A stretch of DNA of 7,292 bases from contig JAOUNW010000099.1 of assembly GCA_029880755.1 (NCBI GenBank), positions 1 to 7,292 on the forward strand, given 5' to 3'. Positions 1 to 6,709 of the stretch are shown piece after piece. Source of the stretch: Gammaproteobacteria bacterium (GTDB lineage: Bacteria; Pseudomonadota; Gammaproteobacteria; Acidiferrobacterales; SZUA-150). Under the pieces are notes generated by a model. That model was given only the letters and a program-made list of their open reading frames with translations, was not told where the DNA came from and made no database searches. Numbering within the stretch: the first letter of the stretch is position 1; the number at the start of each line of letters is the position of its first letter. A program made the translations under genes and the position numbers.

Positions 1-2650
1 TGGACATCGGCGCCAAACCGACAGATCTGGCGCTTCCTGCCAAGGTATGAGTTGCCCGAATAAGATCCGGCGTTGCAAAACAGCTACCGGTTTCCTGGCA
101 GGTCGCTACATGCTCTCGAATAGTGCTGATATGTCCTTCTGTCTCGCCGGTGAAAATTTCCAGCAAAGCGGGATCCATTGTAATAGTATCGTCACCGGCA
201 GTATCCGTTACGCCTCCCGCCACTTCAGCAACCGGTTTACTTTCCTGAGTTGTTGCCGTCTGTTCTTTCTGCGCATTCGATGGGGCAGCGACGCCGGAAA
301 GCGCTGCATCGGCGGTTATCTTTCCATCTGCTATATCGTGGGCGCGAACACGCAGGCCCTCAATGTCTGCGCTTACCGCTGGCCCGCCTTCCAATTGGAC
401 GACCATGCCAGGCATAACTTCCATTACCTCAGCAACAACCGATACCATTGCGTCGTTTGGCGTCAGCTTGTTGTCTCTTACCTTATTGAGCATACTTTCG
501 TAGGCCCAGGCCAGCTCGGCAATTTCTGATGCGCCCACCATGCGCCCGCTTCCCTTGATGGTATGAAAGCCTCTTCGTATCTCCAGCAAGGCGTCATTGT
601 TGGTGACATCACTTCGCCACAGCGGTAAATTTTTCGTAATCGTGTCGATGGAATCCCTTGCGTCTTCAATAAAGATCTCCATGATCTCTTCGTCGAAATC
701 TTCATCCCCGCTGCTTGGCTCTTCCGCGCTGGGAGGCGGCGCCAGTTCCACCGCTTCATCTTCCGATTCATCTACTATCTCAGCGGGCATCTCTTGAACC
801 GCACCTGCATCATTAACCGATAATTCGCCAGTGTCTTCCGATTCAGGCAGCTGCTGAGGCGCTGAGACTTTTGCTGACTCTGAGGCAGCTGGAGCTGAGG
901 AGGACTGTGATCCTGTAGCAGCAAACTCGATCTCCTTAATCGCCATATCAAGCAGAGCATCAAGATTGGGTCTGTTGTAAAGCAGGCCGTCTATATATGC
1001 CCCTATGGTGCCAATACATACAGCAAGCGCATCCAGTACTGTTTCGGTAACAGCAAGATCACCCGCCTTGATATCATTAATATATTCTGAAGTACGGCGC
1101 ACCAGATTTGACGCACCTTCCTGATCAATTATCTGCAGAGCACCTTCCACCTGGGCCAGGTACTCAAGCATGATATCCAATCTATCCTTTTGGGTGGGAT
1201 CACTGGCAAAGGTTTCAAATTCATCTTCTACCGTGGTCAGACTTTGCCGAACCTCATCTGCAACAACGCCTAGCAGCTGACGGAAATCTGCCCCCGTCAA
1301 ATCGCCACCGGAAACCTCAATGCCTTCGGCACCCGCCTCTTCCTCTGATACCAGGTTGTGCAGCTGCCTAACCGCGTCTTCGATCTGACGTTTCCAATCA
1401 GTTGCCGAACGGGAAATATCCCGGGAACTGTTCTCTATCAGCAATAATGCTCGCGCCATAATCATGGATATGGCATCGGTCTCCTGCAACTTCTTGTCAT
1501 CGATAGCCACGCAAACAACCGATAGCTCGTCAGTCAGCGACTTCAACAATGGAGTTCCGAGCATTTCCATTGTCTTCGCCATTTTGGCTAGTAATTGCAC
1601 CAATGGAGCCAGCGTCTTGATATCATCCTGCTCAGGATCGAAATAGCCGGCTAACAAATCCTGAGCATCACCAATTTCCCTGGCCAGGGCAGACGATACA
1701 GACTCGATAACCTCGGGTGTTGGCAGATCCTGTAACTCAGGCTCGCTGGCAACATGTCCCAGGAGCAGATCAAGATCAAACGCCTGCTTTAGCTGGGCAA
1801 CCTTAGGGTTGGCTGCTTTGGCATTTCCTAACTGAAATAAAATATTCTTGACAAGATCCTCTGCAGAATTGCGCAAGTCTGTTTTGCCCGCACCATCTAT
1901 CAATCTTTTTATTTGCTGATCCAGCCGGGAAAACAGTTTCTTTCTGTCATTGGTTGCCTCCAGATCACCACTCAACATCGCTTCCAGCAAACCACTTGCC
2001 ACCCAAAACAGCTGCTGAATAACACCCAGATTGGCCTCAGATTTAAGTTGCTCCAATACCACCGCCATATTATCCATCGCGTCCTTGCTGGCGGTATCAC
2101 GCAGCCACGTTAACAATGCGGTCTGAAATTTCGGGCGCAGCTTCTTCGCCATCTCCCTGTATTCATCATCAGAAAGATTTTGTTTTTCCCCTTCCTCTCT
2201 TGGCGGACGAACAGACAAATCAGGGTTGAAAAACTCAATTTCCGGCAGCGGCTCCACACTACGCGCCGAACGGAGTTCGTTCACCATGGGCAACAGCCTC
2301 AGTGGAACATCAGGCTGACCCACTTGCAGCCGGGAGAGATAATCTGGCAGGGTTAAAATACCACGGGTAAGTACTTCAAATATTCTGTCTTCTACTTGAA
2401 CGCTCTCATCAAGAATGGCTTCGATCAATCTTTCGGTTTCCTGAGCGAGCATGGCAGCACCATCCAATTGCACCATTTCCAAAGTGCCAACGACCTGATG
2501 CAAATGAGTGGAACAAAAACGCAGCTGACTCTCATCATCCGGATTATCGGCGTACGACTCCAGCGCCTGCCGGGCCTGCCGCAAGCTTTCATCGATTTCC
2601 GTCTTTACCCATCCCAGGGTACCTAAATCAACGTTGCTGGTTATCGCCAT
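1..2650 (-). CDS. chpA: ChpA, hybrid chemosensory histidine kinase of the Pil-Chp system, N-terminal 883 residues (3' end outside window)
   Basis: Read on the minus strand from ATG 2650, the frame stays open to the window edge; an in-frame TAG lies just upstream, so this is the first possible start. No clear Shine-Dalgarno is seen. Residues 1 to about 570 resemble the ChpA N-terminus, which is related to FimL, and carry a histidine phosphotransfer (HPt)-like motif HQVVGTL with His51. A related segment, AQVEGAL, has Ala499 at the histidine position. An acidic Ala/Pro/Ser/Glu-rich linker spans about 578-651. A canonical HPt domain follows (about 652-760, FHTIKGSGRMVGA, His696), then a second (from about 826, THTLAGSARSVG, His868). 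In P. aeruginosa ChpA is about 2,470 residues with several HPt domains, a CheA-type kinase core and a C-terminal receiver; those last parts would lie left of position 1. The role in phosphorylating PilG and PilH is inferred from the family. The gene sits 94 bases after pilJ with no pilK between. Confidence 0.93.
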   Translation of the reverse strand, partial: MAITSNVDLGTLGWVKTEIDESLRQARQALESYADNPDDESQLRFCSTHLHQVVGTLEMVQLDGAAMLAQETERLIEAILDESVQVEDRIFEVLTRGILTLPDYLSRLQVGQPDVPLRLLPMVNELRSARSVEPLPEIEFFNPDLSVRPPREEGEKQNLSDDEYREMAKKLRPKFQTALLTWLRDTASKDAMDNMAVVLEQLKSEANLGVIQQLFWVASGLLEAMLSGDLEATNDRKKLFSRLDQQIKRLIDGAGKTDLRNSAEDLVKNILFQLGNAKAANPKVAQLKQAFDLDLLLGHVASEPELQDLPTPEVIESVSSALAREIGDAQDLLAGYFDPEQDDIKTLAPLVQLLAKMAKTMEMLGTPLLKSLTDELSVVCVAIDDKKLQETDAISMIMARALLLIENSSRDISRSATDWKRQIEDAVRQLHNLVSEEEAGAEGIEVSGGDLTGADFRQLLGVVADEVRQSLTTVEDEFETFASDPTQKDRLDIMLEYLAQVEGALQIIDQEGASNLVRRTSEYINDIKAGDLAVTETVLDALAVCIGTIGAYIDGLLYNRPNLDALLDMAIKEIEFAATGSQSSSAPAASESAKVSAPQQLPESEDTGELSVNDAGAVQEMPAEIVDESEDEAVELAPPPSAEEPSSGDEDFDEEIMEIFIEDARDSIDTITKNLPLWRSDVTNNDALLEIRRGFHTIKGSGRMVGASEIAELAWAYESMLNKVRDNKLTPNDAMVSVVAEVMEVMPGMVVQLEGGPAVSADIEGLRVRAHDIADGKITADAALSGVAAPSNAQKEQTATTQESKPVAEVAGGVTDTAGDDTITMDPALLEIFTGETEGHISTIREHVATCQETGSCFATPDLIRATHTLAGSARSVGLAPMS

Positions 2651-2744
2651 ATAAGACGTCTACTGTTGCCTGAAACCAATTTAAATAAACACCAAAACTA
2701 AAATGTCGCCGATACTGGTGTGTCCCATCGGAACCCTGTGAACA

Positions 2745-4883
2745 CTATGCGGGTAATTTGAAGCCCGCCACAGAAGCCTGTAACTCGCGAGCCAGATCGG
2801 ACAGCTTTCCGACCGATTCTGCGGTTTGTCTGGTACCGGCAGACGTAATATTGGTTGTCTCCTGAATCTTTTCCATACTACCCGTTATTAAAGAAGCATT
2901 TTCAGACTGAACCATAGCGTCCTTAGCGATACCTACAATCAGGTCCGATAACTGTTCGGATACAGACTCAATTTCGCCAAGGGCCTGACCGGCGGCGTCC
3001 GCCAGTCTCGTTGTTGCAACCACACCATTTGTCGCTTCTTCCATTGAGGCCACCGCTTCATTGGTATCCGCCTGAATTGTTTTTACGAGTTCAGATATCT
3101 GCTTTGTCGCTTCACCGGAACGTTCTGCAAGACGCTGTACTTCGTCCGCAACCACCGCGAAACCGCGGCCTGCCTCACCGGCCATGGCCGCCTGAATCGC
3201 CGCGTTAAGCGATAGAATGTTTGTTTGCTCGGCAATGTCATTGATAAGCTCAACGATTTCACCAATCTGTTGTGAGCTCTCACCCAGGCGCTTGATACGT
3301 TTCGCCGTTTCCTGAATCTGCTCGCGCATATTATCCATACCGTTGATCGTATCCTGCACCGCCTCGGCACCACGCTTCGCTGTTTCCACAGAACCCTGCG
3401 CCACTTCGGCTGATTTTTCAGCGCTCTGGGACATTTCATCCATAGACTTGGCCATATTGGTAACGCGATCTGTTGTCTCGGTAATCTGTGCCGCCTGACG
3501 CAACGCCGCTTCGGTAAGTTCGGTTGCGGTTTGACGACTGGTTTCCGATGCCACTGCCACCTGTTGCGCAGCGCTTTGAATTCTCTTTACCAGGTTGCGC
3601 ATTTCTTTGACCGCAAAATTAATAGAGTCCGCGATGGCGCCTGTTATTTGCTCGGTTACCTCCGGTTCCACTGTCAGGTCACCATCAGCCAGGTTACCCA
3701 TTTCATCCAGTAGCTTCAAAATAGCGTCCTGGGTCGAACGGTTCTGCTCGGCTGTCATCTCTGCGCGTACTTTTTCGTCGTGAACAAATCGCCAGCCCAG
3801 TGTTAACACCAATACCATCAGCACGATAGAAAGCACGATCGTTGCCAGCTGATAAGGCGCCCGCAATTGTGCGAGAGCACCATAAGATACAATCAGTTTT
3901 TCCACGCTTTCGAGCAAACTATCACTATCTTCAAATACCTGACGACTCGCGCGTTGTGATACGAACAGTTCAGCGGCAGTGCCCAGAATGCCTTCAACAT
4001 GGGCATTTACCTCATCAAATATTTCAGAGACTTCCCCAAGCTTGCTGCGAACAGTCTTCGGCGCGCCACGCATCAAACGCGCCTGTATTTCATTAAAGAG
4101 TTTGGCGTCCTTACCAAATTGCGCCGCAGAAACCGCAGCCTCACTCCCGCCTTGCGCGAACAGGTTAACGTCCTTAGTAATACGCTGACTAAGCATGCCC
4201 TGGCGAGACGCCAGATAAAGGTCGCGCTGGCTCATGCGCGCTGCAGTTGCCAGCTCAATAACCTCATCGGTCATTCCAAGTAGTAACGGGCTCAACTGGT
4301 TAATAGCCAGCACATGGTCACGCAATGCAAAAAGAGATTCCTCTTGTTGCAGAATCTGGTCCACCTGCGTCCGAACACCTGTTTTTCTGCTTGTAATCCA
4401 CATCTGGTTAAGCGTCTCAAGTTCTTGACGCACTTCTGTCGGCGACGCTGGTATACCCATGCTCTGATTTCCGTCACGCAATGCGTTCATGATTTTCTCA
4501 AAGGTATTGCGCGATTCCCTCAGCGTTCTGAATGCATTTTCATCACCCTTTACTGCGGACTGAGTATCCTTTGCCAAACGTTGCGACAACATCAACAACT
4601 TACTGGCATGCTCAACATAACGGCTGTCACGTTCTGCATCCTGCGTGGTCTTAAGGTACAGGCTGATAACCGCACCCAGCACCAATATCATCATCGTCGC
4701 CAGCATTTTGACGCTTAATATGGTATCCCGGAAACTGCCACGAACCTTTTTTTCTCCGGCATCGCTCTCAATAACTGATTCCAAATCTCCAATATCATCA
4801 TCACTCAGATCGATGATATCTTCCGAAATCTGGTCCAGCGCGTCCGAACCACTGTCGCCTTTTTTAAACTTTAGAAATGCCAT
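2745..4883 (-). CDS. pilJ: PilJ, methyl-accepting chemoreceptor of the type IV pilus chemosensory system
   Basis: A 712-residue inner-membrane receptor that feeds the ChpA kinase through PilI. Order of parts: an unusually acidic cytoplasmic N-terminus (1-59, Asp/Glu-rich at about 9-47); transmembrane segment 1 (about 60-78); a periplasmic region (about 79-345) with two PilJ-type helical modules, recognisable as MLSQRLAKD and MLSQRITKD; transmembrane segment 2 (about 347-368); a HAMP-like region containing LADGDLTV; then a long coiled-coil signalling domain. The hairpin tip is at 555-589 (NILSLNAAIQAAMAGEAGRG, then FAVVADEVQRLAERS), close to P. aeruginosa PilJ. The protein ends GFKLPA, with no CheR-binding pentapeptide tail. 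I chose ATG 4883 over a TTG two codons earlier because GAGAGGA lies 7 bases upstream of the ATG but only about a base from the TTG. It is about 30 residues longer than P. aeruginosa PilJ, mostly in the N-terminal extension. Confidence 0.95.
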   Translation of the reverse strand: MAFLKFKKGDSGSDALDQISEDIIDLSDDDIGDLESVIESDAGEKKVRGSFRDTILSVKMLATMMILVLGAVISLYLKTTQDAERDSRYVEHASKLLMLSQRLAKDTQSAVKGDENAFRTLRESRNTFEKIMNALRDGNQSMGIPASPTEVRQELETLNQMWITSRKTGVRTQVDQILQQEESLFALRDHVLAINQLSPLLLGMTDEVIELATAARMSQRDLYLASRQGMLSQRITKDVNLFAQGGSEAAVSAAQFGKDAKLFNEIQARLMRGAPKTVRSKLGEVSEIFDEVNAHVEGILGTAAELFVSQRASRQVFEDSDSLLESVEKLIVSYGALAQLRAPYQLATIVLSIVLMVLVLTLGWRFVHDEKVRAEMTAEQNRSTQDAILKLLDEMGNLADGDLTVEPEVTEQITGAIADSINFAVKEMRNLVKRIQSAAQQVAVASETSRQTATELTEAALRQAAQITETTDRVTNMAKSMDEMSQSAEKSAEVAQGSVETAKRGAEAVQDTINGMDNMREQIQETAKRIKRLGESSQQIGEIVELINDIAEQTNILSLNAAIQAAMAGEAGRGFAVVADEVQRLAERSGEATKQISELVKTIQADTNEAVASMEEATNGVVATTRLADAAGQALGEIESVSEQLSDLIVGIAKDAMVQSENASLITGSMEKIQETTNITSAGTRQTAESVGKLSDLARELQASVAGFKLPA

Positions 4884-4890
4884 GCCCAAT

Positions 4891-4897
4891 TCCTCTC
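4891..4897 (-). promoter_or_regulatory. Ribosome binding site deciding the pilJ start
   Basis: GAGAGGA on the minus strand, 7 bases before ATG 4883. It is far too close to the in-frame TTG at 4889 to serve that codon, so it supports the 712-residue form of PilJ. Confidence 0.7.
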
Positions 4898-4940
4898 TGG
4901 CTAACGTGTCTTAATTAAAAAATCACTCGTTGTCTTGATG

Positions 4941-5477
4941 TTACGCATGCACATGTCTGAATGATTCATTTTGAATCAAGGTGTACATGTCGTAGACACC
5001 CCACAATACGTTGTCACGCAAAAAGGCCATTTGCACTTGCGCCATAACCGGATCATCTATTCCGGTAACTTTTTGCTTCTCCTGCTCCTCATCAAAATGC
5101 CGGAGTCCAAACACCTCATTTACCAATAAGCCACACTCAATTCCTTCAAGATCAATGATTACAAGCCTTACCCTGCTATCAATAAAAATTGGCTCTTTAC
5201 TATAGAAATCAGAGAGATCAATAATAGGGACAATATTGCCCCGAACGTTCGTCGCACCTTTCACCCATCTTTTCGCCCCCGGAACATGGGTGATTAAAGA
5301 CGGGTATTGAATCACTTCTGTGACATGATCGAGCGGGGTTACCAGATGGATGTCGCCCACTCGAAAACCAACGCCCGTCCACATCTCAACTGCCTGGATT
5401 TCATCAGGCAATCCTGGCGCTGTTGCCAGGCTTTGTTGCTGCATTTGTTGCAGTAAATTAATCGGATCCTGTGTCAT
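4941..5477 (-). CDS. pilI: PilI, CheW-like adaptor protein
   Basis: A 178-residue soluble protein with a single CheW domain, expected to link the PilJ signalling tip to the kinase ChpA at the pole or inner membrane. The CheW signature is clear: WVKG at 71-74, NVRG at 77-80, then P84 and D87-L88, with a later strand pattern GLLVNEVFGLRHF. The N-terminal 30 residues are Gln-rich and lie outside the core domain, as in P. aeruginosa PilI. I chose ATG 5477: GGA sits 4 bases upstream, and the resulting length equals that recalled for P. aeruginosa PilI (178). A TTG three codons earlier (5486) is in frame but has no good ribosome site. The gene begins 14 bases after the pilH stop, indicating tight co-transcription, and ends 57 bases before pilJ. 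It could in principle be called a generic CheW, but the order and neighbours make PilI the best name. Confidence 0.93.
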   Translation of the reverse strand: MTQDPINLLQQMQQQSLATAPGLPDEIQAVEMWTGVGFRVGDIHLVTPLDHVTEVIQYPSLITHVPGAKRWVKGATNVRGNIVPIIDLSDFYSKEPIFIDSRVRLVIIDLEGIECGLLVNEVFGLRHFDEEQEKQKVTGIDDPVMAQVQMAFLRDNVLWGVYDMYTLIQNESFRHVHA

Positions 5478-5491
5478 CGTTTCCAACTTTT

Positions 5492-5854
5492 TTACAGTGC
5501 CTGTAATTTACTCATCAGAATTTTTTCATCTACAGGCTTAACCAGATAATCACGGGCCCCCTGCCTTAACCCCCATGCCTTATCAGTCTCCTGATCCTTG
5601 GAAGAACAGATTATGACCGGTATACCGGAAGTCTCCGGATTCTTTGATATGGCCCTCGTGGCCTCGAACCCGCTCATACCCGGCATAACAACGTCCATCA
5701 AAATTAAATCAGGTTTATGCTCCTTTGCCATCTCAACACCTTGCTCTCCGCTTGATGCTGAGATCACTGTGAATCCATTTTTTTTCAAAATTTCCGTTAG
5801 CACATGCGCGTCGGTAGGGGAGTCATCAACCACCAGTACGTTTTTAATTGCCAT
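5492..5854 (-). CDS. pilH: PilH, CheY-like single-domain response regulator
   Basis: A 120-residue stand-alone receiver domain with no output domain. The acidic pocket is Asp10-Asp11, the predicted phospho-acceptor is Asp54 (in ILMDVVMPG), the Thr/Ser switch position is Ser84, and the conserved lysine is Lys106 in LVKPVDE. The stretch SSKDQETDKAWGLRQGARDY is very close to P. aeruginosa PilH (TKDQETDKVWGKRQGARDY) and separates it from PilG. In the known system PilH acts in pilus retraction or as a phosphate sink that modulates PilG signalling; that role is carried over by homology. ATG 5854 is preceded by AGGAG with an 8-base spacer. It lies 57 bases after the expected pilG stop and 14 bases before pilI. 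All receiver residues are present, so it should be active, unlike the pilG reading frame upstream. Confidence 0.95.
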   Translation of the reverse strand: MAIKNVLVVDDSPTDAHVLTEILKKNGFTVISASSGEQGVEMAKEHKPDLILMDVVMPGMSGFEATRAISKNPETSGIPVIICSSKDQETDKAWGLRQGARDYLVKPVDEKILMSKLQAL

Positions 5855-5911
5855 TTTTCCTGCTCCTAAATTTTAATTTTCGTAATCTCAATGGTTACTA
5901 CCGTGATTCAA

Positions 5912-6276
5912 CTAGTGAACGTACTTCGTAATCACATCAATCAACTCTTCCTGGGTAAAAGGTTTATTCACATGCTCCGCGAACCGGCTATTCGGCCACG
6001 AGCCCGATCAAATAAACCGTCTTTACTGGACAACATAATGACAGGGGTATCCCTGAATTTCTTATTATTCTTAATAAGCTGACAGGTCTGATAACCGTCG
6101 AGGCGCGGCATCATAATATCTACAAATATGATATCCGGCTGATTACTGGTAATTAGAGACATCGCCTCAAAACCGTCGCTGGCAGTAAAAACGTCATACC
6201 CGGCTTTTTTCAGCAATGCCTCTGCCGTACGCCGTATGGTGTTACTGTCATCAATAATCATTACTTTAATGGTCAC
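5912..6276 (-). pseudogene. pilG: PilG, CheY-like response regulator, disrupted by a one-base frameshift near 5980-5982
   Basis: The first gene of the cluster. From GTG 6276 (AGGG 5 bases upstream; in-frame TAA further upstream) the frame reads a near-perfect PilG: Asp9-Asp10, phospho-acceptor Asp53 in IIFVDIMMPRLDGYQTC, Ser83 and SSKDGLFDRARGRIAGS. It then runs into three foreign codons and stops at 5968 after 102 residues. The neighbouring frame continues exactly where PilG should, from about 5980: AEHVNKPFTQEEL to a TAG at 5912. Restoring one base in the Ser99 codon would give an intact 121-residue receiver with Lys105-Pro106. The 102-residue product lacks that lysine, the last strand and the last helix, so it should not signal normally. 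No slippery heptamer for programmed frameshifting is visible. PilG normally promotes pilus extension and cAMP production. A sequencing or assembly error (one lost base, for example GG read as G) is at least as likely as a real mutation, in which case this is simply intact pilG. Confidence 0.9.
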
Positions 6277-6317
6277 AAACGCCCTGCCTTACTCCCGGTG
6301 CACCGCATCTCCCTGGC

Positions 6318-6330
6318 TGCCAACATGGCA
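6318..6330. repeat. Small perfect palindrome upstream of pilG
   Basis: TGCCA-ACA-TGGCA, a 5-base inverted repeat around a 3-base centre, about 42 bases upstream of the pilG start codon. It could be an operator half-site pair or a short hairpin in the pilG leader RNA. Five base pairs can also arise by chance. Confidence 0.3.
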
Positions 6331-6396
6331 ACAATTTTCAAGATGCTGAATCACACGACAAATATTGAATGTAATTTCTACGTTTATTGGCCTAAC

Positions 6397-6402
6397 TATA
6401 AT
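6397..6402 (+). promoter_or_regulatory. Possible -10 box (TATAAT), plus strand
   Basis: A perfect sigma-70 -10 hexamer in an AT-rich patch, ending 9 bases before the first palindromic site. The expected -35 window (about 6373-6380) is poor, and there is no TGn extension. If used, it would give gshA a leader of about 300 bases, or it would serve the tiny ORF starting at 6421. On the other strand the overlapping TATAGT (6400-6395) could be a -10 for pilG, but its -35 is also poor. Confidence 0.3.
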
Positions 6403-6411
6403 GATTTGTTA

Positions 6412-6425
6412 GCATAAATTATGCC
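6412..6425. promoter_or_regulatory. Palindromic site I, operator-like (copy 1 of 2)
   Basis: GCATAAATTATGCC, whose first 13 bases are a perfect palindrome (GCATAA-A-TTATGC). With a one-base bulge the symmetry extends to TTAG...CTAA over 6409-6428. It sits just downstream of TATAAT and beside the opposite-strand TATAGT, where a repressor could block either promoter. It matches the copy at 6575-6588 at 12 of 14 bases. No regulator is identified. Confidence 0.5.
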
Positions 6426-6525
6426 TAAAATCCATGTTGACCCTGAAGCCGCTGAATTTAGTATGGCTCAGCCAGTTGCCGCCGCAAGGGAAATCGAGCC
6501 AAACCGGACTACCGCAACCCCATGA
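6421..6525 (+). CDS. Doubtful 34-residue ORF
   Basis: ATG at 6421 runs 34 codons to TGA at 6523-6525 (begins MPKIHVDPEAAEF, ends NRTTATP). There is no ribosome site; the ATG lies inside palindrome I. It would be about 12 bases from a transcript start set by TATAAT, that is, nearly leaderless. I recognise no family, see no membrane segment or signal peptide, and the length is within what chance produces. It is listed because it is the only plus-strand ORF of note in the intergenic region. Confidence 0.12.
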   Translation: MPKIHVDPEAAEFSMAQPVAAAREIEPNRTTATP

Positions 6526-6574
6526 GAAATGAAAACAGCAGAATTCCATTGTCTAACGGGTCACAATGTTTTAA

Positions 6575-6588
6575 GCATGAACTATGCC
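6575..6588. promoter_or_regulatory. Palindromic site II, operator-like (copy 2 of 2)
   Basis: GCATGAACTATGCC, matching site I at 12 of 14 bases. The outer arms GCAT and ATGC are kept; the centre is less symmetric. The flanks are also alike (AATG plus a T-rich stretch on the left of both). It lies 163 bases from site I, start to start, and 122 bases before the gshA start codon. Two copies in one divergent intergenic region suggest a shared DNA-binding protein or an old small duplication. Confidence 0.45.
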
Positions 6589-6709
6589 AACCCTTTTCTT
6601 ATGGTTAATACTGCCCTAATTGATGCGAACATCTTGATTCCTTGGATTTTTTCCCCATTAGACGTATTGTTAAACATTATGAGGTCTTGGAGAGGGACTG
6701 GAACCTAAA

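Larger units (their letters stand above)
6277..6709. other. Divergent intergenic region between pilG and gshA
   Basis: 433 bases with no convincing protein gene. The half near pilG (6277-6360) contains a short palindrome and the pilG ribosome site. The middle (6361-6430) is AT-rich, with a TATAAT box on the plus strand and an overlapping TATAGT-like box on the minus strand. Two near-identical palindromes begin at 6412 and 6575. The last stretch (6589-6709) is AT-rich with a run of T at about 6647-6652 but no stable hairpin in front of it. Both the pil-chp operon and gshA must be transcribed outward from here, yet neither shows a full -35/-10 pair that I would trust. Confidence 0.8.

Noticed and set aside
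47..963. Open frames on both strands at 47-529, 478-771, 597-797 and 775-963
   Set aside because: They overlap the continuous chpA frame, which carries HPt motifs at His696 and His868; the alternative translations show no recognisable motif.
2709..2731. Possible terminator hairpin between pilJ and chpA (CCGAT...ATCGG)
   Set aside because: Only 5 base pairs with a 13-base loop, and the T-rich stretch after it is interrupted. Operon continuity into chpA is more likely.
4884..4940. T-rich stretch (GATTTTTTAATTAA) between pilI and pilJ as a terminator
   Set aside because: No stable stem precedes it on the minus strand; pilI and pilJ are expected to be co-transcribed.
5968..5985. Programmed -1 ribosomal frameshift in pilG
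   Set aside because: No slippery heptamer or strong downstream structure is visible at GGTTCGCGG; PilG homologues are made from one uninterrupted frame.
6280..6330. Sigma-54 type promoter upstream of pilG (TTGGCAG... then TGCGG on the minus strand)
   Set aside because: The GG and GC elements are 13 bases apart rather than the required 10, so the spacing is wrong.
6622..6656. Rho-independent terminator before gshA (GATG-CGAA-CATC followed by a T run)
   Set aside because: The stem is only 4 base pairs and the T run begins more than a dozen bases after it.
6642..6670. gshA promoter TTGGAT-17-TATTGT
   Set aside because: The spacing is right but only 3 of 6 and 4 of 6 consensus bases match; in AT-rich DNA this is expected by chance.
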